A stretch of DNA of 35,571 nt from DATLHO01 sp035539855 (GTDB lineage: Bacteria > Bacteroidota > Ignavibacteria > OLB7): contig DATLHO010000093.1 of assembly GCA_035539855.1 (NCBI GenBank), positions 1-35,571 on the forward strand, in the 5' to 3' direction. The notes below the pieces were generated by a model, which was given only the letters and a program-made list of their open reading frames with translations, searched no databases and was not told the DNA's origin. Every line of letters starts with the position of its first letter. The stretch's first letter is position 1. A program made the position numbers and the translations under genes. Positions 8,012 to 16,034 of the stretch are shown piece by piece.

Positions 8012-8920
8012 ATGGCAAGCAAGCGAACCAAAGCGATCCTCACCCTCGGCGGCGTCTTTCTCGTCGGTGCGCTCTGCGGCGCGCTCGCGATCGGCGCGTT
8101 CGTGCGTGGCGAGGTTCGCTCGAGCGAGCGGCTGCGTGATCGGGGAGGCTTTCGGGAGTATTTTGCGGAGCAGCTCGAGCTGACCACGGCGCAGCGCGAC
8201 TCGCTGCAGGGCGAGCTCGACTGGTTCTACGGTGAGCTCGCCGGACTGCGCGCCGCGGCCGCGGGTGATCTGCACGATCTCATCGACAGCCTCGATCGAC
8301 GGCTGGTCACGCGCCTGTCGCCGTCGCAGGTCGCACGGCTCCGCGCGACCGAGTCGCGACTGCGGCGCAACCTTCCCGCCGGACGCCCGGCGCCTCTGGA
8401 GGTATCGGATGTCGAAGAGCCTTCGGCGACCGTGAAGGCGCCGTCGTCGCGTGCGGACACCACGCAGAAGAAGCCGGCGATGGCAGCCGCGCCGAAGTCG
8501 CCGGCGACTCCGGCGCCGAGTGCCGGTGACTCCGCGACGGTCGCGGACACGAGCGTGGCGAGCGATCCAGCCGAGGCGATGACCGGCCTGCGCGATCGCC
8601 TGAAGCAGCGGCTCGGCCTCAGCGATGAGCAATCGGCGCGACTGCGCGAGATCATCGTTGCGACGCGGCGGCAGATCAGAACCGACGTCGAGGCCCGACA
8701 GGGGTATCCGCGCCTGCAGCTCGAGGTCGCCGGGCGGCACCTGCGTGACATGGACCGCCGCATCGTCGAGCTTCTCGACGAGTCGCAGCGCGCCGCCTAC
8801 GCGCCGATCCGCGAGGAGATGTCGCGCCGGATCCGCGAGAAGATCCTCAAGCAATGGAAGAAGCGTCCCGCACGTCGGAAGAACACCGGCGGCGCATCGG
8901 GCGACGGCGGACTTCGCTGA
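8012..8920 (+). CDS. membrane-anchored Spy/CpxP/ZraP-like periplasmic protein with two LTxxQ-type repeats
   Basis: 302 residues. After a short basic N-terminus, a transmembrane helix (ILTLGGVFLVGALCGALAIG, about 10-30) anchors a charged helical domain. Two segments resemble the LTxxQ repeats of Spy/CpxP/heavy-metal sensor proteins: LELTTAQRDSLQGELDWFYG (about 53-72) and LGLSDEQSARLREIIVATRR (about 205-224). They are joined by an Ala/Pro/Thr/Ser-rich linker (about 130-185). The second half ends in a basic tail. Members of the family bind misfolded proteins or metals in the periplasm and signal to envelope-stress regulators, so the position behind an ECF sigma gene makes a sensor or chaperone role plausible. 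Similarity is at the level of pattern, not close identity. Confidence 0.7.
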   Translation: MASKRTKAILTLGGVFLVGALCGALAIGAFVRGEVRSSERLRDRGGFREYFAEQLELTTAQRDSLQGELDWFYGELAGLRAAAAGDLHDLIDSLDRRLVTRLSPSQVARLRATESRLRRNLPAGRPAPLEVSDVEEPSATVKAPSSRADTTQKKPAMAAAPKSPATPAPSAGDSATVADTSVASDPAEAMTGLRDRLKQRLGLSDEQSARLREIIVATRRQIRTDVEARQGYPRLQLEVAGRHLRDMDRRIVELLDESQRAAYAPIREEMSRRIREKILKQWKKRPARRKNTGGASGDGGLR

Positions 8921-8992
8921 TCGAGCGAACGGACGACGAGACAAGCACGAGAGAGAATAGCACCGACTCGAACGACACAGGAGGAGAGACTC

Positions 8993-9712
8993 ATGAGACG
9001 ACTGGCACTGGCGCTCGCACTCGCCCTGTCGATGACGGCGACCGCCGCGGCGCAGGGCGGAGGCCACGGAATGAAGTGGCTCGACGAGAAGACACTCGCC
9101 GCGGCGAAGGAGCTCGGCCGCTCGCTGACGACGTGGGCCCGCGCGGAGGTCATCCCCGAAGTGCAGGCATGGAAGACGCGCCTCGACAACTCGCTGTCGC
9201 CGGCGGATCTCGCGGCGCTCAACGACCTGCGTCGCCGCTCCGCGGAGCTCCGCGATCGCCGCACCGCCCTCGCGGCCGCGATGCGCGCCGCGTGGAAGAG
9301 CGAGGACTATGCCGCGCTCAAACAGGCGCGCGACGACATGAAGGCGCTCGGCGCCGAGCGGGAGGAGATTCTCCAGAGCCTGCGACCGATCGCCGAGGCC
9401 AGTCGCGAGACGCTGATGGCGATCGGCGAGACCGCCATGCCGAGCGTGCGCCAGTGGGCTACCGAGGCGCGTGCAATCGGTGAGGCGTGGTACGAGCAGA
9501 ACAAGGGATCCATCAGTCCGATGGCGGCCGGCGCGATCGGCCGGTTGATGAAGCATCGCCAGGATCTCTTCGCGATGATCGAGCCGAAGCTGCGGACGAA
9601 GGCCGCCGCGGCGCGCTTCATGCTCTGGGACGGCGAGGACTTCACCCGCCAGTTCGAGCAGATGCTCCAGAACGGCGACATCGAAGGCATGCGCGAGCTG
9701 AACCTCGAGTAG
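8993..9712 (+). CDS. secreted alpha-helical protein of unknown function
   Basis: 239 residues. The signal peptide MRRLALALALALSMTATAAA (cleavage near AAAQ) is followed by a charged, mostly helical mature region with heptad-like stretches (DLAALNDLRRRSAELRDRRT; EDYAALKQARDDMKALGAER), suggesting coiled coils. The start has the best Shine-Dalgarno in this part of the window (AGGAGGAGAGACTC before ATG). It closes the sigma-factor cluster, 72 bases after the Spy-like gene, and is followed by a rho-independent terminator. The helical, Arg/Glu-rich character recalls Spy-type proteins, so it may be a target or partner of the stress system. I do not recognise a named family. Confidence 0.75.
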   Translation: MRRLALALALALSMTATAAAQGGGHGMKWLDEKTLAAAKELGRSLTTWARAEVIPEVQAWKTRLDNSLSPADLAALNDLRRRSAELRDRRTALAAAMRAAWKSEDYAALKQARDDMKALGAEREEILQSLRPIAEASRETLMAIGETAMPSVRQWATEARAIGEAWYEQNKGSISPMAAGAIGRLMKHRQDLFAMIEPKLRTKAAAARFMLWDGEDFTRQFEQMLQNGDIEGMRELNLE

Positions 9713-9735
9713 AAGTCGAAGCGCACGAGAACGTG

Positions 9736-9774
9736 ATCAGGGCCGGCGCCACGGGTGTCGGCCCTGGTTGTTTT
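9736..9774 (+). terminator. rho-independent terminator after the sigma-factor cluster
   Basis: CAGGGCCG (9736-9743) pairs with CGGCCCTG (9757-9764) around a 13-base loop and is followed by GTTGTTTTTCG. It lies 24 bases after the stop of the secreted helical protein. Confidence 0.85.
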
Positions 9775-9825
9775 TCGTCCCTCGATGACGCTCTGACCGG
9801 ACTATGAGCGATACCATCCGGGGCG

Positions 9826-9833
9826 TATCTTCC
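9826..9833 (+). promoter_or_regulatory. candidate promoter box TATCTTCC upstream of egtB
   Basis: TATCTTCC lies 43 bases before the egtB ATG and just after the preceding terminator, so this is where the egt transcript should start. It matches the TATCTT core seen before other genes in the window. Confidence 0.4.
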
Positions 9834-9876
9834 GCGGCGATCCACACATCGAGTCCCGCAACCCATCGCGCACCGG

Positions 9877-11238
9877 ATGACGTCACGACACCAGCACCGC
9901 CACCTTGCCGCGCTCCTCGAGGAGTGTCGCGAGCGCACGCTCGCGCTCGTCGCGCCGCTGTCGAGCGACGACCTGCGTCGCCAGCACGACCGGCTCATGA
10001 GTCCGATCCTCTGGGACATCGGGCACATCGGCAACTTCGAGGACCTCTGGGGCGTGCGCACCTTCGCGGGCTCCGAGGCCGATGTCGAAGGACTCGATCC
10101 GATGTACGATCCGATGATCAACCCGCGGTCGGTCCGCGACACGCTCCCGCTGCCCGCGCTCGAGGAGATGCGGGGATATCTCGGAAGCGTCCGCGCGCGC
10201 CTGCTCGAGCGGCTCGACGGCGCGGATCTCGAGAACGGGAGCCCGCTGTTGCGCGATGGGTACCTCTACCAGATGCTGCTGCAGCACGAGTATCAGCACG
10301 ACGAGACGATCCTCGCGACGCTGCAGCTCAAGACCGGCGAGCCGTATCGTCCGACCAAGCGCCGGACACTGCCGGCGGGTGACGCGAGCGTCGGCGGCTT
10401 CGTAGCGATTCCCGCGGGCGAGTACTTCATTGGCACCGACGACCGGTCGGTCGCCTACGACAACGAGCGGCCGCGCCATCGCGTCGCGCTCGGCGCGTTC
10501 GAGATCGGCGTCGCTCCGGTCTCCAATGGCGAGTTCATGGAGTTCGTCGAGGCTGGGGGCTATCGCATGCGCGAGCTCTGGACGGACGAGGGATGGAGCT
10601 TCATCACCGAGCACGAGATCATCGCACCGAAGCACTGGGAGCGTGATGACGACGGACACTGGCGCACGCGCTCGATGGACATCGTCGAGAACGTCAATCC
10701 GCGCCGGCCGGTCGTGCACGTCAGCTGGCACGAGGCCGAGGCGTACTGCCGATGGGCCGACGTCAGGCTGCCCAGCGAGATCGAGTGGGAGGTGGCGGCG
10801 TCGTGGGATCCGTCGAGCGCGCTGCCTCGTACGTATCCGTGGGGAGAAGACGCGCCGAATCCGTGGGGAGCAGACGCGTCGGCACCGCCGCGTGCGAACG
10901 TCGATCAGCTCGGGTTCATGGCGGCGGAGATCGGCGCGTATCCCGACGGCGTCAGCGCGGTCGGCTGCCATCAGATGATCGGCGACGTGTGGGAGTGGAC
11001 CTCGAGCGACTTCATGGGCTATCCCGGCTTCGAGGCATTCCCCTACGACGAATACTCGAAGGTCTTCTTCGGAAGCGACTACAAGGTCCTGCGCGGCGGA
11101 AGCTGGGCGACACGGCCCGGAGCGATTCGCACCACGTTCAGGAACTGGGACTACCCTATCCGCCGGCAGATCTTCTCGGGCTTCCGCGTCGCACGCGACA
11201 CGGCGAGCCTCCGACGCGACAGCGGTGGCATGCGATGA
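9877..11238 (+). CDS. egtB: ergothioneine biosynthesis sulfoxide synthase EgtB
   Basis: 453 residues. Non-haem iron enzyme that joins the sulphur of (gamma-glutamyl)cysteine to the imidazole of hercynine using O2. The N-terminal DinB-like domain carries the iron ligands: H50 (LWDIGHIGN) and the HxxxHxE motif HEYQHDE with H137 and H141. The C-terminal FGE-sulfatase-like domain spans about 172-440 (GGFVAIPAGEYFIGT; GDVWEWTSSDF; VLRGGSWATRPGAIRTTFRN). R87, D425 and R429 align with the mycobacterial EgtB residues R87, D416 and R420, reported to hold gamma-glutamylcysteine, so that substrate is likely (alignment by eye, residue roles from memory). The stop overlaps the egtD start as ATGA, indicating translational coupling. 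Confidence 0.95.
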   Translation: MTSRHQHRHLAALLEECRERTLALVAPLSSDDLRRQHDRLMSPILWDIGHIGNFEDLWGVRTFAGSEADVEGLDPMYDPMINPRSVRDTLPLPALEEMRGYLGSVRARLLERLDGADLENGSPLLRDGYLYQMLLQHEYQHDETILATLQLKTGEPYRPTKRRTLPAGDASVGGFVAIPAGEYFIGTDDRSVAYDNERPRHRVALGAFEIGVAPVSNGEFMEFVEAGGYRMRELWTDEGWSFITEHEIIAPKHWERDDDGHWRTRSMDIVENVNPRRPVVHVSWHEAEAYCRWADVRLPSEIEWEVAASWDPSSALPRTYPWGEDAPNPWGADASAPPRANVDQLGFMAAEIGAYPDGVSAVGCHQMIGDVWEWTSSDFMGYPGFEAFPYDEYSKVFFGSDYKVLRGGSWATRPGAIRTTFRNWDYPIRRQIFSGFRVARDTASLRRDSGGMR

Positions 11239-12227
11239 GGGCGGCGACCGAATCCGGCGCGATCACGGTGATCGATCTGCTCGGCACCGTCGACGTGCGC
11301 GCGGCGATGCTCGATGACGTGCGGCGCGGACTGCTCTCGCGGCCGAAGGAGCTGCCGCCGAAGTATTTCTACGACGAGCGCGGCTCGCAACTGTTCGAGC
11401 GCATCTGCGACCTGCCGGAGTACTATCAGACGCGGACCGAGAGCGCGATCCTCGAGGCGATGATCGACGAGGTCGTCGCGCGCTACGCGCCGCGTTCGCT
11501 TGCCGAGCTCGGCTCCGGCAGCTCGACGAAGACGCGGGTCATCCTCGACGCGATGCGCCGCGCCGGAACGCTGCTCGAGTACGCGCCGATCGACCTCAGC
11601 AGGGAGATCCTCCTCGAGTCGGCGCGCACGCTCACCGAGGAATACCCCGGACTGCGCGTGCGCGCGGTCGTCGCCGACTTCGAGCACGAACTGCCGGCGA
11701 TGGCCTCGCCCGCGCCGGAGCTGCTGATCTTCCTCGGCGGAACGATCGGCAACTTCGGACCCGACGCATCGCGGCAGCTGCTCGCTCGGCTGCGCAGCGG
11801 AATGCGTCCGGGTGACCTGTTTTTACTCGGCGTCGACCAGGTCAAGTCGCCATCGATTCTCAACCCGGCCTACGACGACGCTGCGGGAGTGACCGCGGAG
11901 TTCAACCGAAACGTTCTGCGCGTCATCAACGAGCGTCTCGGCGCCGACTTCGATCTCGATGCGTTCGAGCACTACGCGTTCTACGATCCACGCGACGAGC
12001 AGATCGAGATGCACCTCGTAAGCACGCGCGACCAGGTTGTCACCATTCCTGACCTTGGCGTGCCGGTTGCGTTCGAACGCGGCGAGAGCGTGCGCACCGA
12101 GATCAGCCGCAAGTTCACGCGCGGCTCGGCGACGGCGATGCTGGAGGGATCGGGCTTCGAGCTGCTGGACTGGTTCTCCGACCCGGACGAACTCTTCGGC
12201 CTCGCGCTCGCGCGGCCAGCCGCGTAA
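11235..12227 (+). CDS. egtD: L-histidine N-alpha-methyltransferase EgtD
   Basis: 330 residues from ATG 11235, overlapping the egtB stop. SAM-dependent enzyme that trimethylates histidine to hercynine, the first committed step of ergothioneine synthesis. Family signatures are KELPPKYFYDERGSQLFERI, CDLPEYYQTRTESAIL, the SAM loop AELGSGSSTKTRVILDAM, YAPIDLSREIL, LIFLGGTIGNFGP and GDLFLLGVDQVK, and the C-terminal part includes FNRNVLRVINERLGADFDLD. Length matches the family (about 320 residues). Substrate path with its neighbours: EgtD makes hercynine, EgtB adds the sulphur donor. Confidence 0.95.
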   Translation: MRAATESGAITVIDLLGTVDVRAAMLDDVRRGLLSRPKELPPKYFYDERGSQLFERICDLPEYYQTRTESAILEAMIDEVVARYAPRSLAELGSGSSTKTRVILDAMRRAGTLLEYAPIDLSREILLESARTLTEEYPGLRVRAVVADFEHELPAMASPAPELLIFLGGTIGNFGPDASRQLLARLRSGMRPGDLFLLGVDQVKSPSILNPAYDDAAGVTAEFNRNVLRVINERLGADFDLDAFEHYAFYDPRDEQIEMHLVSTRDQVVTIPDLGVPVAFERGESVRTEISRKFTRGSATAMLEGSGFELLDWFSDPDELFGLALARPAA

Positions 12228-12302
12228 GCAGCCGACACCGGCACCGAAACAGACTACCGATAACGAACTACCGCAGTCGACCTGTCACGCCACGCGACGA
12301 TA

Positions 12303-13559
12303 CTGACCTACGATCTGCTGTACGAGCACACGCACCTGCACGCCTTCGGTGGTGCGCGGCGCGCGCATCGCGACGGGGTGGGACTCGAGGTCGAGGCCAC
12401 ACCGATCGTCGTGCGCGACGGGCGCGAGCGTGTCGCGGAGATCGCGCACGTGCTCGACTGGATCGAGTCGATAGGGAGGAGCCGCGACTGGGATTTCTCG
12501 CGCGCCCGTGATCGTGCGCCGCTCATCGGCGTGGCCGGCGGTGGCATCATCACGCTCGAGCCCGGCGGACAGATCGAGTACAGCAGCGCGGTTCGAGACG
12601 ACGCCGAGACGGTGCTCGACGAGGTCGAGGGATTTTTCGATCTGCTCGATGCGCATGCCGCGGACGCTGGGATCGAGCTGCGCCACATCGGGTTCAACGA
12701 CGCGTGCCCGGTCGAGGAGATCCCGCTGCAGCTCGACGCGCCTCGGTATCGAGAGATGGACGCGTACTTCGCGGCGATCTCACCGTACGGCCGCGCGATG
12801 ATGCGGGCGACCTGCGCGCTGCAGATCAGTCTCGACTTCGGCACCGGCGCCGTCGCCGCCGAGCGCTGGCGCCTGGCGAACATGATCGCGCCGGCCATGA
12901 ACGCGCTCTTCGCGAACTCGCCGCACGAACGCGACGGCCGTCGATACCGCAGCTACCGGCACGAGATCTGGCGTCACGTCGACCCGACCCGCACCGGAAG
13001 ACTATTCGACAAACCCGACCTCGATCCGGTCGCCGACTACCTGCGCTTCGCACTCGACGCAAGAGTGATGATGTACCGCGTCCGAAACGGCGACGGCGAC
13101 AGCAGCAGCGACAGCAGCGGCAACAGCAGCAGCGGCAGCAGCAGCGACAGCAACGGCGGCAGCAACACTGGCAGCAACAGCGACATGCGGCGTCCGGAGC
13201 AGCCGCTGACGTTCCGACAGTGGATCGACCGCAGCGGTCCCGGCCTACCGGCGCACGCACCCGACCTCGCCGACTGGGAGCTCCACCTGACGACGCTCTT
13301 CCCCGACGTCCGCGCCCGCGGCTTCATGGAGCTCCGCTCGATCGACGCACAACCACCGGCAACCCGCCGGGTCGCCGTGGCGCTCGTCACCGCCCTCGTC
13401 TACGACGAAGCACTCCGCCACGAAGCCCTGGCGCGCCTGGAATCCCGCGAACGAGTCCGCAAACCAAACGATCACGAGCGCGACGGCTACTGGCAAAGCG
13501 ACCTCGCTACCGGCCGAGAGCTTTTAGCGCTCGCTCGCGCAAAGCGCTCGCTGCGCTAG
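12303..13559 (+). CDS. egtA: glutamate-cysteine ligase family protein, EgtA-like (start uncertain)
   Basis: Plant/actinobacterial-type GCS2 ligase, probably making gamma-glutamylcysteine for EgtB. The first standard start is GTG 12378 (393 residues), but that begins at MGLEVEA and cuts into the catalytic GLEVE strand. The frame stays open back to 12264, and reads sensibly (TYDLLYEHTHLHAFGGARRA) from about 12303, where only CTG or ATA codons are available. Family blocks: GVAGGGIITLEPGGQIEYSS, DAYFAAISPYGRAMMRATCA and LQISLDFGTG, and ANMIAPAMNALFANSP. A Ser/Gly/Asn/Asp low-complexity insertion occupies 13089-13184. It follows egtD by about 75 bases. A true EgtA role is inferred from context; another GCS2-type ligase role is possible. 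Confidence 0.75.
   Translation: MTYDLLYEHTHLHAFGGARRAHRDGVGLEVEATPIVVRDGRERVAEIAHVLDWIESIGRSRDWDFSRARDRAPLIGVAGGGIITLEPGGQIEYSSAVRDDAETVLDEVEGFFDLLDAHAADAGIELRHIGFNDACPVEEIPLQLDAPRYREMDAYFAAISPYGRAMMRATCALQISLDFGTGAVAAERWRLANMIAPAMNALFANSPHERDGRRYRSYRHEIWRHVDPTRTGRLFDKPDLDPVADYLRFALDARVMMYRVRNGDGDSSSDSSGNSSSGSSSDSNGGSNTGSNSDMRRPEQPLTFRQWIDRSGPGLPAHAPDLADWELHLTTLFPDVRARGFMELRSIDAQPPATRRVAVALVTALVYDEALRHEALARLESRERVRKPNDHERDGYWQSDLATGRELLALARAKRSLR
13089..13184 (+). repeat. trinucleotide-rich low-complexity tract inside the EgtA-like gene
   Basis: Thirty-two consecutive codons made almost only of AGC, GGC, GAC and AAC encode a Ser/Gly/Asn/Asp tract (residues 238-269 counted from GTG 12378). 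It sits between two conserved parts of the ligase (after YLRFALDARVMMYR, before PLTFRQWIDRSGPG), probably in a surface loop. The pattern looks like an expanded triplet repeat that has since drifted. Confidence 0.9.
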
Positions 13560-13713
13560 GGACAGCTTCGCAGGGGACAGCTGCGCAGGGGACAGCTTCG
13601 CAGGGGACAGCTGCGCAGGGGACAGCTGCGCAGGGGAGAGGTACGCCCAGGGCGAAGCCGTCCCTTGCGAAGCTGTCCCCTGGCCAACGGCCTGTCCCCT
13701 GCGCAGCTGTCCC
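13559..13713. repeat. GGGGACAG repeat cluster: five direct 15-bp units and inverted copies
   Basis: Immediately after the egtA-like stop, five 15-bp units GGGACAGCTKCGCAG run head to tail (13559-13633), followed by a degenerate sixth (13634-13648). Inverted copies follow: TGCGAAGCTGTCCCC at 13666-13680, and 13692-13713, which is an exact reverse complement of 22 bases present at 13574-13595 and at 13604-13625. The RNA could form several alternative long hairpins. It lies in the 258-base space between the ligase gene and lpdA, which holds no gene. Confidence 0.9.
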
Positions 13714-13715
13714 TT

Positions 13716-13736
13716 CGGCCCGGCTCCGCCGGGCCG
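13716..13736. other. GC-only hairpin downstream of the repeat cluster
   Basis: CGGCCCGGC (13716-13724) pairs perfectly with GCCGGGCCG (13728-13736) around a TCC loop. No T tract follows (TGTCCCCGTTTG), so it is at best a rho-independent terminator of non-standard form or a transcript-stabilising hairpin at the end of the egt unit. Confidence 0.6.
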
Positions 13737-13780
13737 TGTCCCCGTTTGTAACGACCGCCGCAAATCCCTCGCGTTCGTGC

Positions 13781-13788
13781 TAAGTTTG
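13781..13788 (+). promoter_or_regulatory. candidate promoter box TAAGTTTG upstream of lpdA
   Basis: TAAGTTTG matches the TAnnTTTG element known from Bacteroidetes promoters and lies 29 bases before the lpdA ATG. No good -33 TTG is visible at the expected distance. Confidence 0.4.
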
Positions 13789-13817
13789 TCGCTTCTCACG
13801 CACTATCTCTCTACGAA

Positions 13818-15221
13818 ATGGCTGACAGCAACTTCGATCTCGTCGTCATCGGCAGCGGACCCGGCGGCTACATCGCCGCGATCCGGGCGTCGCAGCTCGG
13901 TCTGAAGACCGCCATCATCGAGCGCGACCGCCTCGGCGGCGTCTGTCTCAACTGGGGGTGCATTCCCACAAAGGCGCTCCTGAAGAACGCCGAGTACATG
14001 CACTTCCTCAACCATGCCGGCGACTTCGGATTCACCATCGGCGATGTCAGCGTCGATTTCCCGAAGGTCGTCCAGCGCAGCCGCGAGGTTGCCGACGCGA
14101 ACTCCAGCGGCGTCAACTTCCTGATGAAGAAGAACAAGGTCGAGATCATCAAGGGCTTCGGCGTCATCGCCGGCCCGAAGGCGATCGAGATCCGCGATCC
14201 CGACGGCAAGGTCACGCAGCGCGTCGAGACGAAGTCGATGATCGTCGCCACCGGAGCCCGCGCGCGCGTCTTCCCGGGCATCGAGGTCGACTACAAGCGC
14301 GTCATCACCTCGACCGAGGCCCTGCTGCTGCAGGAGGCTCCCAAGACCATGATCATCATGGGCGCCGGCGCCATCGGCATCGAGTTCGCCTACTTCTACA
14401 ACGCCTTCGGCACGAAGGTCACCGTCGTCGAGATGCAGCCGCACATCCTCCCGGTCGAGGACGAGGATGCCTCGAAGGAGGTCGCCCGCGCGTTCAAGAA
14501 GAAGAAGGTCGAGATCCTCAACGAGACGAAGGTCATCAGCGCGAAGGCGGCCGGCAACGGAGTGGAGGTGGTGATCGAGGACAAGAAGGGCGAGCGCAAG
14601 ACGCTCAAGGCCGACTACGCTCTCAACGCCGTCGGCGTGACCGGCAACATCGAGGGCATCGGATTGGAGACCGTCGGGGTCGCCGTCGAGCGCGGGCACA
14701 TCAAGGTCGACAACCACATGCGCACGAACGTGCCGGGCATCTACGCGATCGGCGACGTCGTCGGCGCGCCGTGGCTGGCGCACGTCGCCTCGCACGAGGG
14801 CGTCGTCGCGGCCGAGACCATCGCCGGACATCCGAACCACGGCATGGCCTACGACAACGTCCCGGGCTGCACCTACTGCCAGCCGCAGGTCGCCTCGGTC
14901 GGACTGACCGAGAAGGCCGCGCGCGAGAAAGGACACGACGTCAAGATCGGGCGCTTCCCGTTCAAGGCCAGCGGCAAGGCCCGCGCGATCGGCGAGACCG
15001 ACGGCTTCGTCAAGCTCGTCATCGACGCGAAGTACGGTGAGATCCTCGGAGGACACATCGTCGGCGTCGAGGCGACCGAGATGATCGCCGAGATCTGCAC
15101 CGCGCGCGCCGCCGATGCCACCGCCGAGACGCTCATGCACGCGATCCACGCGCACCCGACGCTGTCGGAGGGCGTGATGGAGGCGGCGCTCGACGCCTAC
15201 GGCATGGCGCTCAACGTGTAG
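13818..15221 (+). CDS. lpdA: dihydrolipoyl dehydrogenase (E3)
   Basis: 467 residues, usual length. FAD-dependent disulphide oxidoreductase that reoxidises dihydrolipoamide in 2-oxoacid dehydrogenase complexes and the glycine cleavage system. FAD-binding VVIGSGPGGYIAAIRASQLG (about 9-28); redox pair C43/C48 in GGVCLNWGCIPTK; NAD-binding MIIMGAGAIGIEFAYFYNAF; second FAD contact GIYAIGDVVGAPWLAHVASH; interface catalytic pair H446/E451 in HAHPTLSEG. lipB follows directly, so an enzyme that uses lipoamide sits beside one that attaches it. No E1 or E2 gene is in the window, so the complex served cannot be named. Confidence 0.97.
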   Translation: MADSNFDLVVIGSGPGGYIAAIRASQLGLKTAIIERDRLGGVCLNWGCIPTKALLKNAEYMHFLNHAGDFGFTIGDVSVDFPKVVQRSREVADANSSGVNFLMKKNKVEIIKGFGVIAGPKAIEIRDPDGKVTQRVETKSMIVATGARARVFPGIEVDYKRVITSTEALLLQEAPKTMIIMGAGAIGIEFAYFYNAFGTKVTVVEMQPHILPVEDEDASKEVARAFKKKKVEILNETKVISAKAAGNGVEVVIEDKKGERKTLKADYALNAVGVTGNIEGIGLETVGVAVERGHIKVDNHMRTNVPGIYAIGDVVGAPWLAHVASHEGVVAAETIAGHPNHGMAYDNVPGCTYCQPQVASVGLTEKAAREKGHDVKIGRFPFKASGKARAIGETDGFVKLVIDAKYGEILGGHIVGVEATEMIAEICTARAADATAETLMHAIHAHPTLSEGVMEAALDAYGMALNV

Positions 15222-15255
15222 TCGGTGACCCCGCGAACTCACTGAGGTCTGCGCC

Positions 15256-15954
15256 GTGACGCTGATGGATCTCGATTCGACGCTCGTCAACGGGACCGAT
15301 CTGGCGCAGGCCGCCGGATCGGTCGTCCCCGTGTGGCTCGGTCGCATCGGCTACGGCGAGGCGTGGGCGCTGCAGCGGGAGGTCTTCGAGGAGGTTCGTC
15401 TGGGAGCGCGCGCCAACACGTTCCTGTTGTGCGAGCATCCCGACGTGATCACGCTCGGACGCAACTGCAGGGGCGACGAGAACCTTCGAGCGTCACGCGA
15501 GGTGCTCGAGTCCGAGGGTTATGAGATCTACGAGGTCGACCGTGGAGGTGATGTCACCTATCATGGTCCCGGACAGCTCGTCGGCTATCCGATCGTGCGC
15601 CTGGCCGACTTCCGCGAGGACCTCGGCTGGTACATGCGCTCGGTCGAGGAGATGATCATCCGGGCGATCGCGGGCGTCGGGCTCGATGCCGGACGCAAGG
15701 AGGGGATGAGCGGCGTCTGGTGCGACGACCGCAAGGTCTGCGCGATCGGCGTGCGGGCGTCGCGGTGGGTGACGATGCACGGCTTTGCGCTCAACGTCAC
15801 GACCGATCTCGAGCGCTTCGGCGCGATCGTTCCGTGCGGGATCACCGACTATGCGGTCACGTCGATCGAGCGGGAGACCGGAGTGCGACACGACCTGCGG
15901 GCGATCGCCGGGCGTGTCGCCGCCGAATGGGACGGTGTCTTCTCCGCGCCGTGA
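15256..15954 (+). CDS. lipB: octanoyl-[ACP]:protein N-octanoyltransferase
   Basis: 232 residues from GTG 15256. Transfers the octanoyl group from acyl carrier protein to lipoyl-domain lysines, the first step of lipoate assembly. Signatures: RGGDVTYHGPGQLVGYPIV (about 97-114), the catalytic lysine K160 in DDRKVCAIGVRASRWVTMHG, and the acyl-thioester cysteine C194 in IVPCGITDYAVTS. ATG codons in frame just downstream (the first at 15265) are alternative starts; the N-terminal 20 residues are not conserved in the family. The gap to lpdA is 34 bases, so co-transcription is likely. lipA is not in the window. Confidence 0.95.
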   Translation: MTLMDLDSTLVNGTDLAQAAGSVVPVWLGRIGYGEAWALQREVFEEVRLGARANTFLLCEHPDVITLGRNCRGDENLRASREVLESEGYEIYEVDRGGDVTYHGPGQLVGYPIVRLADFREDLGWYMRSVEEMIIRAIAGVGLDAGRKEGMSGVWCDDRKVCAIGVRASRWVTMHGFALNVTTDLERFGAIVPCGITDYAVTSIERETGVRHDLRAIAGRVAAEWDGVFSAP

Positions 15955-15989
15955 GGCTCACGGCGTAGGGTGGCATGTCCACGGATTCT

Positions 15990-15997
15990 TATCTTGA
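15990..15997 (+). promoter_or_regulatory. candidate promoter box TATCTTGA upstream of the glutamine amidotransferase
   Basis: TATCTTGA lies 37 bases before the ATG at 16035. If it is the promoter element, transcription begins after the alternative ATG at 15975, which supports the 16035 start. Confidence 0.4.
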
Positions 15998-16034
15998 CGG
16001 TTTCTTGTCGCTCACAGCCCCCCACGATAGCAGC

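Noticed and set aside
13559..13713. CRISPR array
   Set aside because: Units are directly adjacent 15-mers without spacers, with inverted copies and no cas genes nearby.
13773..13781. TCGTGCTAA as a CIRCE half-site
   Set aside because: Only one arm is present, it mismatches GAGTGCTAA at two bases, and it lies before lpdA, not a heat-shock gene.
15975..16034. Upstream ATG for the glutamine amidotransferase
   Set aside because: It would place 20 residues before the catalytic cysteine, which must be N-terminal, and it lies ahead of the candidate promoter box at 15990.
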